DNA from: Alnus glutinosa
Taxonomy: Eukaryota; Streptophyta; Magnoliopsida; Fagales; Betulaceae
Assembly (NCBI RefSeq): GCF_958979055.1
Contig: NC_084892.1
Coordinates: 4,853,501-4,917,500, forward strand
DNA: 64,000 bases
Direction: 5' to 3'
The notes beneath the pieces were generated by a model. That model was given only the letters and a program-made list of their open reading frames with translations. It had not been told where the DNA came from and did no database searches. A program made the position numbers and the translations under genes. Positions 36,828 through 49,999 of the stretch are shown here, piece after piece (positions within the stretch are counted from its first letter, which is position 1; each line of letters starts with the position of its first letter).

Positions 36828-37429
36828 TAAAAAACTAGTTGTACATAGATATTTAACAATAAATACATAAATATTTTGACTATATATTTATACATTAACA
36901 TTTTAATTAAGATAAAAATCTCTTACAAGCTGAGTTATACGAAAATTCCTCCAAACATTTCCAAATACATGCATACAAACCCTATCAAATAAAATAGAAT
37001 GGATCGAAGGCGGCCAATATAGGATTGTAGACTAATAATGCACATCTATATATATATATATATATATACACGTGTGGATCCACATATATTGGTTGCAACT
37101 TGCTAGCTGGTGTCCAACGTACCCGGTTCAAAAACTGTGGATTAATTTGATCATATTAGGAGACCTGGACCTCTGGACTTGGGCTGCTTGACTCCGTCGG
37201 TGAGTTGGGGGAAATAGAAAGCGATGTGATAATTAATTAATTTGTGGTTAATGTTAACCTGTACGTATAATATATTCGCATGACAGCACATCGGCAGCAA
37301 CTAGGAAGGCAACTACAAATCTCCACCATGTCAGCCCTATGATATAGCACACCAACATGGACAGATCTCAGCTATATGATCAGGAAAGGAAAATATCAAA
37401 GTATCTCCAGCTAAGCTAATTAAACTATA

Positions 37430-37640
37430 TCGTGATGCCAAAGACAGCACTATATAAGAAGGTAGGGAAATATTGCTCAATCAGACCAATACCGTACGTG
37501 ATGCTCAAGACAATATTAAGAAGGAAAGGAAAACATTGTTCAAGCCTGAATTGCCAAACCTTGATGCTCACGAAAGCACTATATAAGAGGGAAAGAAATA
37601 TACTGCAGCAAAGAACCTTGGAACCAACTAGGAATGAAAT
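37430..37640. repeat. Three degenerate 65-base tandem repeats, unit 2
   Basis: Each repeat begins gatgc(c/t)(a/c)a and contains a purine-rich stretch (aagaaggtagg, aagaaggaaagg, aagagggaaag). A 74-codon frame runs through them in units 2 and 3. In unit 4 an indel shifts the frame, exposing a DAxD/E, then K(K)ER repeat. Possibly a decayed repeat-bearing exon or retroelement 3' end; not recognised. Absent from this position in unit 1. Confidence 0.55.
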
Positions 37641-37933
37641 CATTATTATAATTTGATATTCACTGTTTTATTTCTCTTGCTGTAAAACCGTGGGTGTTAT
37701 TAACTGTTACACCACCCGTGTATATAAGGCCATGTGCCTCTTCAATCTTCATTGTATGTTAAGTAATTATAAGCAAGCAATACAAATATTTTCAGATAAG
37801 ACTTAAACTTCACTGCACAAGTCTTTGTTTATTTCTGTTAAATCAAACTAACACGCTAAAATTAAATTCTTTTCTCGTTATTATCTCATAGATGTAGTGA
37901 GTACGTAATGCTACGGAACAAAGTAGTGTATCC

Positions 37934-38016
37934 GGAAGGCATGAGTTGGAGTGGCATTATTGTAATTTTGTATTTAACTTTATATTACCGCAATGCCACT
38001 CTACCTCATGCTTTCT
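37934..38016. repeat. 80-base hairpin, unit 2
   Basis: ggcatgagttggagtggcat pairs with the inverse atgccactctacctcatgc, with outer imperfect pairing (tccgg and ctgga). Confidence 0.75.
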
Positions 38017-38324
38017 GGAAACGCTACAGAACATGTAATAATTTCAACCATCTCTTAAATCTGTCTTTGTTCTAATAGTTTGAAATTGAGAGAATCGTAC
38101 TTTGGTCAGAATCCTATTTGTTGCTCAGAGACCTTTGAGTGGCCATTGACTCCATTTTTTAACTAGTCAAGCAGTCACGCCATGGAAATTGCACCATTAG
38201 TGGTACATGTAGAGTGAGTTTGACATTGTGATTTCGTAAACAAAAAATGTGATTTTAAACTATATAAGCATATATACTTGCCTTCCTTCCTAGCTTGCTT
38301 AATTAATCTTTCTTTCTCTTCTAT

Positions 38325-38829
38325 AGGGGGAACGATTTTGACAAAGATCTTCGGTCAGTTTGCATGGTAAAGACCCAATTCCTGTGAACTTCTTCACTTT
38401 TGAGGTTTCTCCTCATGAATACATCATTAATCAATGTGGTTGAAAAAACAAAAATTTGTGTAGGTGTTTATTGATGTGTTTGCTTATTTGGTTTACTCAA
38501 GATTTCTTTATTGGCAGCTTGAATGCAACAGTCACAGAAGTTGGAACCGCAGCACACTTTTGAAGGAAAACATGGAAGCCATATGGTTAAGAAAGCAAGA
38601 GGCCATGCATTATCAAAAGAGAGCGCATGAAGAAATATTCATTTTCAGAGAGTAATTATAACAAAATTCACCATTTCCTAATTTTAATTTTCGGGACAAT
38701 TAATAATTTAACTTGATATTAAAACTGGGGTCTTGAGTTGAAACTTTGATTCTGTTCGGAGTTTATCGTTGTTTTAAAATTGAAAACAACGTCAAGTTTC
38801 CTCTTCTCATATCCGTGTTTTGTGTCATG
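38325..38829 (+). pseudogene. IQD gene fragment, unit 2
   Basis: Exon-4 part 38518-38652, same deletion of exon 5 and same lost donor as unit 1, so the fragment was already broken before the array expanded. Confidence 0.85.
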
Positions 38830-39351
38830 CCATAACCATTTTAAAAGGGATTAGGACCCTCGTATTCTCAAAATACATAATTTTGACTGTTTTTATGTAT
38901 TGAAACACTTGAAAAATGCTACTTATTAAAAAGGTGCAAAGGGCAAATCATACTGTTAAATAGGAAAGGCTAAGTGGCGTAATCAAGTCTCAATGTAATT
39001 ACTTCTCCAATATTTAAGAAAAAGTATTTGCTATATATATAAGAGCATGTGATATTATTGAAATAGAGAACCGTAGTTTTGAGTCTACGTACGGGATTGC
39101 AAGCAACTCTTTATTTGTTGTTTTAGGGTGCCTTTTGAGTTTTGACATTGCGATTTTGTAGACAAAAAATGCGATTTTAAATCAAATTGTAAAAAATAAA
39201 TCGTTTCGGATTGTGTTTTTAAAAAAATTGCAATCAAATCGCAAACAAGTCACAATGAGAATTTTTATTTTTATTTTTTTAAACACAACTTTAAAAGCTA
39301 AATTGCGATTTTACCAAAAACTTAATTATGTTTTCAAATCGCACATAAAAT

Positions 39352-39628
39352 CTTGATTTTTAAGATTCGGCCACCAAGACAGTATACATAGGAGCCTAGC
39401 AATGCAAAGCTAGACTTCCGCTGTGGTTTATTTCGTCTCCAAACTCGAGAGACCGTCGGCCGCGTTAGCAGGAATCTTCTTGGTATACCACCTATCAAGG
39501 TCGTGATTCGCCTCCTGATTAAAGATAGGCATACTGATGATGAACCATCGGATTTTCTTTTCTTACTTTCTGGGCGAGATGAACCACAAGTTGATTGAAC
39601 GACGAGATGGCCGTTAGCTCCCTCCATC
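39352..39628 (-). pseudogene. Antisense kelch 5' fragment, unit 2
   Basis: The longest surviving frame of the family starts at 39627 on the minus strand (97 codons), but it reads through two frames of the ancestral gene and lacks kelch repeats beyond the first. Confidence 0.75.
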
Positions 39629-39894
39629 GGGTATTTGTTATTGGGCGGTTGGTTGGAAGCAAGGTGTAGGGACTAGGGAGGAGGCGATCTGGGGATTTAA
39701 GGGTTTTCTTCATAAAAGAATGCCAAAGTCGGTGGAGTGAGGTGTCGATTGATAAGAGATGCGTAGGTGAGGTGGCTTGATCGTGTGGTTTGTATTCGTT
39801 TGGACTTTGGAGATTTTAAATAAATACAGTTTGTGTAAAATGCGAAAGTCAATGTATATATTAAGTAATGTTTCTTGTACACAAATTGTGTCTA

Positions 39895-39963
<69 letters not shown>

Positions 39964-40219
39964 AAAAAAAAATGAAAACTACACGTACACTTTGTGTGCA
40001 AGAAACATATATCTTCCTTATTTGGTCTAACTTTTTTTTGGAAAATTATAAATATACGATTGTATATTTGTATTCACATGTTCTAAATATGTCAGACTGA
40101 AAGTCCTCAAACCAATATCAAAATATAACAAATCAACAAAATATGAAAAGTAGCTAGGGAAAACAAATCACATGTTCTCGTTGGACCTGGTCGGAGGTCC
40201 GCAGTGTGCAGTGGTTTGC

Positions 40220-40446
40220 AGGGCCTGTGGTGGTTTGCGAGGGTCAGTCGGTGGGCCGTTCGTCTTGGTAGGTGGTGCTCGGTCGGTCGGGGAGGGGGAC
40301 GATGGAGATTTGGGAAATTCGGGGGGGAAGGGGTGGTGGTTTGCGAGGGTTGGTCGATGGGCCGTTCGTCTTGGTAGGTGGCGCTCGGTCGGTCGGGGAG
40401 GGGGACGGTGGAGATTTGGGAAATTTGGGGGGGGGGGGGGGGGGGA
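40220..40446. repeat. G-rich block, two tandem copies, unit 3
   Basis: Same duplicated block as unit 2. In the first copy the poly-G run is short and interrupted (gggggggaaggggtgg); the second ends in a run of about 18 G. Unit 4 shares the interrupted form, which groups units 3 and 4 together. Confidence 0.8.
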
Positions 40447-40879
40447 TGAAATCGGTTTGAATGGGGAGATTTGGGATTTGGAACACGTTTTCATATATAT
40501 TTTTTAATATAAAAAAAGAAAAAAGAGTGTCGACCCTCGTCCCACGAATAGACGAAATCTTTATTTGGATAAGGTTTTTTTTTTTTTTTTTACCACTCCT
40601 TAATTCCTCTATAAATTTATATATATATAGACACACACACACAGACACACTTCAATAGTCAAGATGTAACTGTAACAGTCTTTATCAGTTTTCTTCGCTC
40701 TATCTCTCTTCATATTATATATTTCTACAAGCAAAAAGCATGCATATATGTATATATACTAATACCCTAGTCCCACACATATTAAGTGGAGAGATTATAA
40801 AAGCACTCATGATGTTAAGTCTCTTGTCGGTTCATTACAAGATGTGATTTGTGCTTTTATTAGGACAATATTATAATAA

Positions 40880-41036
40880 GTAATGTTAGGAACCATTTTT
40901 TTATCCTCCAAAAATTGATGTGGCTTTTAAAATCACTATTAGATCAAAATCCAATAGTGATGCATTCCATGATAATTTTAAAGGCCACATCAACTTTAGA
41001 GGATAAAAAGATGATACAAAGATGGTCCTTATCATT
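40880..41036. mobile_element. Foldback MITE, unit 3 copy
   Basis: Same element and position as in unit 2, differing by a few substitutions. Confidence 0.7.
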
Positions 41037-41359
41037 AATTTATATATTAATACAATATATCATATAGGCCATCTTGGGCTTAAAAAGTTTATTCTACACA
41101 AATTGAAGATCATAGTAAAATAGAATTTCATAATTTCAGCTGCGCGTACATGCTTAATTTACATGTACAAACATAAAAGAAAACTATTTTTTAAAGACCA
41201 CTCTCTCCATGCTTATCTATGCATGGGTGCATTTCTGCATGGATACATTAACACAGGCAGATGAACTACAAAGGTGGCTTAGCTTGCTTATTAATTTCAC
41301 ACCAAATTAAGGTGGCCTTAATTATTCCAAAGTGCATGCACTAGCCAGACGTGCTATTC

Positions 41360-43717
41360 TCAATTGAAATGAATTGAGTATTTAGGTGTCTTATTTGGAA
41401 AAAAGAGGCCCCAATGTTTCTCTAACTTCGGATTCTTTTGATTCTCATCAAACATCGCAAACACGTAAGTTTCTATTGGCCTGCTGGGCTTCTTTGGAGT
41501 CCCTCCCTTCACATGCTTCGCCAAATTAGTGTTGTAAGTTTTTGCATTATTTGTACTCGCCCCTATCTCTCCCGCCGACGGCCAACCAGTCTCTGAGACA
41601 ACGATTTTCAAAGACCCGCCGCCGGCCTTTTCTAATGCCGAGTAGTAGGCATCCAAAATGGCGTCAAAAAGATTCCTGTACCCCAGCTGGCCGTCCTGCA
41701 CAACAACCCCCGGAGAAGTGAAAAGAGCATACTCAAGATGGATGTTACTAGTGTCATCGATGTAACTAAAATACGGGTACATGTTAACGAGCAACGGGGA
41801 GTTGTTGTTCACTAAGAAGCTGATGACGGGATTGAGTAGTTGCTGGTACTTGTTACTGAAAGAGCCTTTTGACGGAGGGTAGGATTCTCCGAGAGCAGCG
41901 CCGAATATGGGAGTGGAAACTTTGATTTGGCTCCCAAGGCCGGCCTTAGAAATTGCAGTTTGGATGTTTTGCATGGCAGGGAAAAGGAATTTTGCGTATG
42001 GACCTTCTGGCTTTATTTCATTGCCAACGGCAATGTATTTGAAATTGACGTCGCCGTAGTTTTGTACATTGTTTCGGATCCAGTCGTCGGCATTGGCCTG
42101 CGCTGAAGCTATGTGTTGAAGCTCTTCGTCAGGGACTCCCAGCATGAGCTCGATGTTGGTGCCTCTGAGGGCATCTTGAGCAGCTTGGTTTTGGCCGTAG
42201 AGTCGCATTCTTCGGATGTTATGTTGTTGATAGAGAGCTATAACTTCAGCCGGAGGTGGTAAGTTGTCGCCAAGCATTCCATAACAAACACCAAGCTCGG
42301 CAGCTGCATGCATGCAATTCCATGTGTTAAATATATATATATAGAAATAAGATGTTAAATATGGATAGAATTTGGCATATAAAAAGACAAACGTAGATAA
42401 ATAGAACATGTTACCAAACAAAAGATTTGATAAAAAAAGTATATATAGTTATGATATATATATATATATTCATCTTGTGATTTTCCGAAATGAACTCATG
42501 ATATATATAATTAATAGATCTTTTTCAAGCATGTTCAGGGTGGATAAGATTTATAACAACTATAAAGTGATTTTATAGAAGTTTAACTTTCACAACTTTT
42601 GAGAGATCGATAGAGTGTCAAAGTACCAATTATCTCAAAAGTTGAAGTTGATAAAATCAAATAGAGCCGAAATCTATCTCTATTTCTCCTACCTGTCGTC
42701 CCTTATTTATTTTATTGAATTGAATGAGAGAAAAAGTTACAGGGGAGGATCTTCCCTAGCCACTTTTAATCTGAATGAAAGACAAAATAGGAGATCTTAT
42801 GGGAATGCCTTCAAAATCAAGATTGGAAGTGGCCCACTTAGCTAAGCAATGCGCACGACAATTTACACTACGAGACACTTTCAAAGTTTTCCAGCCATAA
42901 AAGGAGGATAAAACTAAACTAATATCAGAAATACAATTTGTAAAAGACCAAGAAGAAAAAAGAGGGGTTGTTGATGGCAAGAACTACTAGAAGATAGAGC
43001 ATCACCCGCTCCAAAAACAGTTTTCCACAACCAGAAGCAGCTAACCGTGAAGCCAAAAAGGCAACATAAGCTTCACCAATAAGCACATCAGTGGAAACCA
43101 AATATTTATGAGTAACAGCTTGAATGATATTGCCTTGCTCGATCATCACTGAGCACAGCCACAACAACAACAAAAGCTTCATGCACTGCAACATTAAAAT
43201 TTGCGCGCCTTGAAGCAACCGGCTATAGGATGAAGCCAAAGTTGCCATGGAAATTTAAAGTTGTGTTGTCCTTTAACTCAGCAGAACTAATATCCTAAAC
43301 TCAATGAATCTATTAGGAGATTATTTGTGGTTGTGAGAGGCTCCGGGCATGTGATAAGTTCACGACCTCCTGAACTTGGAATAGAAAATGGAGAGGATTC
43401 ATTTTGCGGTAAAAATTCTGTTTTGTAGCATCTAATTAACAGTGTACATGTTGTCATGTCATTTAAAATTGTTAAATGATGTAGCAACATATATACCATT
43501 AAATTTTTAAAATCTAATATAAACCTCAAAATTAATATTCCATTTCACTTGAAAGTGAAAGATGATCTTAATCCCGTAATCGATTTGTTTAGGACTATAA
43601 CAAGGTTTGAGAGAGAGAAAGACCTGTTTGGCCTACGGTGGCCATTAGCAGCCCAAGCAATAGCATTATGGAGATCATCAAAGGAGGGCTTTTGCCAGCA
43701 TAATTGGATTTAGCCAT
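41360..43717 (-). CDS. GH17 endo-beta-1,3-glucanase, array gene 3
   Basis: Exons 43717-43624 and 42303-41360, phase 1; 345 residues. Same enzyme class as its neighbours, with Glu127 and Glu269 intact. It keeps Met-Leu-Gly at 41-43 (MLGDNLPPP), as in genes 1 and 5, and otherwise carries the basic replacements typical of genes 2-4. The GA tract at its splice donor is the shortest of the four (about 5 repeats), giving the donor the most ordinary context. The frame is open through the acceptor into the intron (ATG 42421), but the spliced model with exon 1 is preferred because it supplies the signal peptide and the conserved phase-1 junction. Confidence 0.95.
42735..43248 (-). pseudogene. RNase-H-like (RVT_3) remnant in intron of gene 3
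   Basis: Best preserved copy. The minus strand reads [20 protein letters not shown], then [12 protein letters not shown] and AINNPSFF; a second frame gives [17 protein letters not shown] and [19 protein letters not shown], matching the end of the RNase-H-like fold (His-x3-Lys-Trp-Ala). At least one frameshift near 42960. Confidence 0.82.
43609..43618. repeat. Short (GA)5 at the splice donor of gene 3
   Basis: Only about five GA repeats here, against 13-27 in the sister genes. Confidence 0.85.
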
Positions 43718-43788
43718 TTGAACAAATATAGAAGAAAATAAGCTAAGAAGTATGCTTTAATTTTAACAATATCAAGCAAGCTGCTGCC

Positions 43789-43864
43789 CTTTTATAGAGG
43801 GAGATAGAGGCTTTTTCGTCAGATTTTTGGGTGACCATTACAGTCCATATTTTTCACTGGTCAA
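43789..43864 (-). promoter_or_regulatory. TATA box and W-box of glucanase gene 3
   Basis: TATAAAAG at 43796-43789 and TTGACC at 43864-43859 on the gene strand. Confidence 0.65.
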
Positions 43865-44527
43865 GCATTCCAATATGGAAATTACTAAGTTGTTCCCAAA
43901 GTATACATACCACTTGCATCATTAATTTATCAAGGCAGATCTAACTGCTTGTTATCTATCTCTTGGAATTGTCTCCCTACCTTTGAATGGTCTTCAATTT
44001 GTCCATGTCCCTTGTGAGCTAGGCTGCATTCATGTAGCTAGTCATATATACAAACACACTATGACATCACTAGGCAGGGACGGACTAGGAGAATCGGAAA
44101 AAAGTATTGTTCTATATCCTAAAACGTGGAAAATTAAGCTAGTAGTTTTCTTTGAACAAAATATTTTTCGAGCAGGAACAGAACTAGGATTTATTATTAG
44201 GATGTGTCAAAACATTAATAAGGGGTTAAAGTTAATTTTAATAGGGACCAAGCTAATTTTTACGTAAAAAATATATATACTTAACTATATATATATATAT
44301 ATTAAAAAAAAAACTAGTTGTACATAGATATTTAACAATAAATACATAAATATTTTGACTATATATTTATACATTAACATTTTAGTTAAGACAAAAATCT
44401 CTTACAAGTTGAGTTGTACGAAAATTCCTCCAAACATTTCCAAATACATGCATACAAACCCTATCAAATAAAATAGAATGGATCGAAGGCGGCCAATATA
44501 TATAGGATTGTAGACTAATAATGCACA

Positions 44528-44560
<33 letters not shown>

Positions 44561-44918
44561 GTGTGGATCCACATATATTGGTTGCAACTTGCTAGCTGGT
44601 GTCCAACGTACCCGGTTCAAAAACTGTGGATTAATTTGATCATATTAGGAGACCTGGACCTCTGGACTTGGGCTGCTTGACTCCGTCGGTGAGTTGGGGG
44701 AAATAGAAAGCGATGTGATAATTAATTAATTTGTGGTTAATGTTAACCTGTACGTATAATATATTCGCATGACAGCACATCGGCAGCAACTAGGAAGGCA
44801 ACTACAAATCTCCACCATGTCAGCCCTATGATATAGCACACCAACATGGACAGATCTCAGCTATATGATCAGGAAAGGAAAATATCAAAGTATCTCCAGC
44901 TAAGCTAATTAAACTATA

Positions 44919-45130
44919 TCGTGATGCCAAAGACAGCACTATATAAGAAGGTAGGGAAATATTGCTCAATCAGACCAATACCGTACGTGATGCTCAAGAC
45001 AATATTAAGAAGGAAAGGAAAACATTGTTCAAGCCTGAATTGCCAAACCTTGATGCTCACGAAAGCACTATATAAGAGGGAAAGAAATATACTGCAGCAA
45101 AGAACCTTGGAACCAACTAGGAATGAAATC
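44919..45130. repeat. Three degenerate 65-base tandem repeats, unit 3
   Basis: Essentially identical to 37430-37640. Confidence 0.55.
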
Positions 45131-45422
45131 ATTATTATAATTTGATATTCACTGTTTTATTTCTCTTGCTGTAAAACCGTGGGTGTTATTAACTGTTACA
45201 CCACCCGTGTATATAAGGCCAAGTGCCTCTTCAATCTTCATTGTATGTTAAGTAATTATAAGCAAGCAATACAAATATTTTCAGATAAGACTTAAACTTC
45301 ACTGCACAAGTCTTTGTTTATTTCTGTTAAATCAAACTAACACGCTAAAATTAAATTCTTTTCTCGTTATTATCTCATAGATGTAGTGAGTACGTAATGC
45401 TACGGAACAAAGTAGTGTATCC

Positions 45423-45505
45423 GGAAGGCATGAGTTGGAGTGGCATTATTGTAATTTTGTATTTAACTTTATATTACCGCAATGCCACTCTACCTCATGC
45501 TTTCT
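45423..45505. repeat. 80-base hairpin, unit 3
   Basis: Same hairpin as in unit 2. Confidence 0.75.
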
Positions 45506-45812
45506 GGAAACGCTACAGAACATGTAATAATTTCAACCAACTCTTAAATCTGTCTTTGTTCTAATAGTTTGAAATTGAGAGAATCGTACTTTGGTCAGAA
45601 TCCAATTTGTTGCTCAGAGACCTTTGAGTGGCCATTGACTCCATTTTTTAACTAGTCAAGCAGTCACGCCATGGAAATTGCACCATTAGTGGTACATGTA
45701 GAGTGAGTTTGACATTGTGATTTCGTAAACAAAAAATGTGATTTTAAACTATATAAGCATATATACTTGCCTTCCTTCCTAGCTTGCTTAATTAATCTTT
45801 CTTTCTCTTCTA

Positions 45813-46320
45813 TAGGGGGAACGATTTTGACAAAGATCTTCGGTCAGTTTGCATGGTAAAGACCCAATTCCTGTGAACTTCTTCACTTTTGAGGTTTCTC
45901 CTCATGAATACATCATTAATCAATGTGGTTGAAAAAACAAAAATTTGTGTAGGTGTTTATTGATGTGTTTGCTTATTTGGTTTACTCAAGATTTCTTTAT
46001 TGGCAGCTTGAATGCAACAGTCACAGAAGTTGGAACCGCAGCACACTTTTGAAGGAAAACATGGAAGCCATATGGTTAAGAAAGCAAGAGGCCATGCATT
46101 ATCAAAAGAGAGCGCATGAAGAAATATTCATTTTCAGAGAGTAATTATAACAAAATATTCACCATTTCCTAAGTTTAATTTTCGGGACAATTAATAATTT
46201 AACTTGATATTAGAACTGGGGTCTTGAGTTGAAACTTTGATTCTGTTCGGAGTTTATCGTTGTTTTAAAATTGAAAACAACGTCAAGTTTCCTCTTCTCA
46301 TATCCGTGTTTTGTGTCATG
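45813..46320 (+). pseudogene. IQD gene fragment, unit 3
   Basis: Exon-4 part 46007-46141; same exon 5 deletion. Differs from unit 2 by a few bases. Confidence 0.85.
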
Positions 46321-46841
46321 CCATTACCATTTTAAAAGGGATTAGGACCCTCATATTCTCAAAATACATAATTTTGACTGTTTTTATGTATTGAAACACT
46401 TGAAAAATACTACTTATTAAAAAGGTGCAAAGGGCAAATCATACTGTTAAATAGGAAAGGCTAAGTGGCGTAATCAAGTCTCAATGTAATTACTTCTCCA
46501 ATATTTAAGAAAAAGTATTTGCTATATATATAAGAGCATGTGATATTATTGAAATAGAGAACCGTAGTTTTGAGTCTACGTACGGGATTGCAAGCAACTC
46601 TTTATTTGTTGTTTTAGGGTGCCTTTTGAGTTTTGACATTGCGATTTTGTAGACAAAAAATGCGATTTTAAATCAAATTGTAAAAAATAAATCGTTTCGG
46701 ATTGTGTTTTTAAAAAAATTGCAATCAAATCGCAAACAAGTCACAATGAGAATTTTTATTTTTATTTTTTTAAACACAACTTTAAAAGCTAAATTGCGAT
46801 TTTACCAAAAACTTAATTATGTTTTCAAATCGCACATAAAA

Positions 46842-47118
46842 TCTTGATTTTTAAGATTCGGCCACCAAGACAGTATACATAGGAGCCTAGCAATGCAAAG
46901 CTAGACTTCCGCTGTGGTTTATTTCGTCTCAAACTCGAGAGACCGTCGGCCGCGTTAGCAGGAATCTTCATGGTATACCACCTATCAAGGTCGTGATTCG
47001 CCTCCTGATTAAAGATAGGCATACTGATGATGAACCATCGGATTTTCTTTTCTTACTTTCTGGGCGAGATGAACCACAAGTTGATTGAACGACGAGATGG
47101 CCGTTAGCTCCCTCCATC
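46842..47118 (-). pseudogene. Antisense kelch 5' fragment, unit 3
   Basis: Here a one-base deletion joins DLDRWYTMKIPANAADGLSS to KSSFALLGSYVYCLGG in one frame (from 47022), close to the plus-strand kelch pseudogene's FALIGSDLYCF region. It still ends within the first kelch strand. Confidence 0.75.
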
Positions 47119-47382
47119 GGGTATTTGTTATTGGGCGGTTGGTTGGAAGCAAGGTGTAGGGACTAGGGAGGAGGCGATCTGGGGATTTAAGGGTTTTCTT
47201 CATAAAAGAATGCCAAAGTCGGTGGAGTGAGGTGTCGATTGATAAGAGATGCGTAGGTGAGGTGGCTTGATCGTGTGGTTTGTATTCGTTTGGACTTTGG
47301 AGATTTTAAATAAATACAGTTTGTGTAATGCGAAAGTCAATGTATATATTAAGTAATGTTTCTTGTACACAAATTGTGTCTA

Positions 47383-47425
<43 letters not shown>

Positions 47426-47679
47426 AAAAAATGAAAACTACACGTACACTTTGTGTGCAAGAAACATATATCTTCCTTATTTGGTCTAACTTTTTTTTGG
47501 AAAATTATAAATATACGATTGTATATTTGTATTCACATGTTCTCAAATATGTCAGACTGAAAGTCCTCAAACCAATATCAAAATATAACAAATCAACAAA
47601 ATATGAAAAGTAGCTAGGGAAAACAAATCACATGTTCTCGTTGGACCTGGTCGGAGGTCCGCAGTGTGCAGTGGTTTGC

Positions 47680-47908
47680 AGGGCCTGTGGTGGTTTGCGA
47701 GGGTCAGTCGGTGGGCCGTTCGTCTTGGTAGGTGGTGCTCGGTCGGTTGGGGAGGGGGACGATGGAGATTTGGGAAATTCGGGGGGGAAGGGGTGGTGGT
47801 TTGCGAGGGTTGGTCGATGGGCCGTTCGTCTTGGTAGGTGGCGCTCGGTCGGTCGGGGAGGGGGACGGTGGAGATTTGGGAAATTTGGGGGGGGGGGGGG
47901 GGGGGGGA
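47680..47908. repeat. G-rich block, two tandem copies, unit 4
   Basis: As in unit 3, with the same interrupted first G-run and a second run of about 22 G. Confidence 0.8.
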
Positions 47909-48330
47909 TGAAATCGGTTTGAATGGGGAGATTTGGGATTTGGAACACGTTTTCATATATATTTTTTAATATAAAAAAAGAAAAAAGAGTGTCGACCCTC
48001 GTCCCACGAATAGACGAAATCTTTATTTGGATAAGGTTTTTTTTTTTTTTTTTTACCACTCCTTAATTCCTCTATAAATTTATATATATATATAGACACA
48101 CTTCAATAGTCAAGATGTAACTGTAACAGTCTTTATTAGTTTTCTTCGCTCTATCTCTCTTCATATTATATATTTCTACAAGCAAAAAGGATGCATATAT
48201 GTATATATACTAATACCCTAGTCCCACACATATTAAGTGGAGAGATTATAAAAGCACTCATGATGTTAAGTCTCTTGTCGGTTCATTACAAGATGTGATT
48301 TGTGCTTTTATTAGGACAATATTATAATAA

Positions 48331-48487
48331 GTAATGTTACGAACCATTTTTTTATCCTCCAAAAATTGATGTGGCTTTTAAAATCACTATTAGATCAAAA
48401 TCCAATAGTGATGCATTCCATGATAATTTTAAAGGCCACATCAACTTTGGAGGATAAAAAGATGATACAAAGATGGTCCTTATCATT
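48331..48487. mobile_element. Foldback MITE, unit 4 copy
   Basis: Same element and position as in units 2 and 3. Confidence 0.7.
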
Positions 48488-48810
48488 AATTTATATATTA
48501 ATACAATATATCATATAGGCCATCTTGGGCTTAAAAAGTTTATTCTACACAAATTGAAGATCATAGTAAAATAGAATTTCATAATTTCAGCTGCGCGTAC
48601 ATGCTTAATTTACATGTACAAACATAAAAGAAAACTATTTTTTAAAGACCACTCTCTCCATGCTTATCTATGCATGGGTGCATTTCTGCATGGATACATT
48701 AACACAGGCAGATGAACTACAAAGGTGGCTTAGCTTGCTTATTAATTTCACACCAAATTAAGGTGGCCTTAATTATTCCAAAGTGCATGCACTAGCCAGA
48801 CGTGCTATTC

Positions 48811-49904
48811 TCAATTGAAATGAATTGAGTATTTAGGTGTCTTATTTGGAAAAAAGAGGCCCCAATGTTTCTCTAACTTCGGATTCTTTTGATTCTCATC
48901 AAACATCGCAAACACGTAAGTTTCTATTGGCCTGCTGGGCTTCTTTGGAGTCCCTCCCTTCACATGCTTCGCCAAATTAGTGTTGTAAGTTTTTGCATTA
49001 TTTGTACTCGCCCCTATCTCTCCCGCCGACGGCCAACCAGTCTCTGAGACAACGATTTTCAAAGACCCGCCGCCGGCCTTTTCTAATGCCGAGTAGTAGG
49101 CATCCAAAATGGCGTCAAAAAGATTCCTGTACCCCAGCTGGCCGTCCTGCACAACAACCCCCGGAGAAGTGAAAAGAGCATACTCAAGAAGGATGTTACT
49201 AGTGTCATCGATGTAACTAAAATACGGGTACATGTTAACGAGCAACGGGGAGTTGTTGTTCACTAAGAAGCTGATGACAGGATTGAGTAGTTGTTGGTAC
49301 TTGTTACTGAAAGAGCCTTTTGACGGAGGGTAGGATTCTCCGAGAGCAGCGCCGAATATGGGAGTGGAAACTTTGATTTGGCTCCCAAGGCCGGCCTTAG
49401 AAATTGCAGTTTGGATGTTTTGCATGGCAGGGAAAAGGAATTTTGCGTATGGACCTTCTGGCTTTATTTCATTGCCAACGGCAATGTATTTGAAATTGAC
49501 GTCGCCGTAGTTTTGTACATTGTTTCGGATCCAGTCGTCGGCATTGGCCTGCGCTGAAGCTATGTGTTGAAGCTCTTCGTCAGGGACTCCCAGCATGAGC
49601 TCGATGTTGGTGCCTCTGAGGGCATCTTGAGCAGCTTGGTTTTGGCCGTAGAGTCGCATTCTTCGGATGTTATGTTGTTGATAGAGAGCTATAACTTCAG
49701 CCGGCGGTGGTAAGTTGTCGCCAAGCAATCCATAACAAACACCAAGCTCGGCAGCTGCATGCATGCAATTCCGTGTGTTAAATATATATATATATAGAAA
49801 TAAGATGTTAAATATGGATAGAATTTGGCATATAAAAAGACAAATGTAGATAAATAGAACATGTTACCAAACAAAAGATTTGATAAAAAAAGTATATATA
49901 GTTA

Positions 49905-49999
<95 letters not shown>

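Larger units (their letters stand above)
32476..40057. repeat. Tandem array unit 2 (about 7.6 kb)
   Basis: Same order as unit 1: G-rich block (two tandem copies), MITE, glucanase gene 2, degenerate 65-base repeats, hairpin, IQD fragment, antisense kelch fragment. Nearly identical to units 3 and 4 over its whole length, including introns and intergenic DNA; the main length differences are microsatellites. Apart from these parts, no other gene is seen in it. Confidence 0.9.
40058..47516. repeat. Tandem array unit 3 (about 7.5 kb)
   Basis: Collinear with unit 2. It has the shortest GA tract at the glucanase splice donor and a longer (AT)n tract at the left junction (39895-39956 lies just before it). 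No genes other than those listed separately. Confidence 0.9.

Noticed and set aside
37640-37880. Possible copia LTR (ttattaactgttacaccac, tatataaggccatgtgcct) in units 2-4
   Set aside because: Suggestive of an LTR promoter, but no second LTR, primer-binding site, polypurine tract or target duplication could be fixed.
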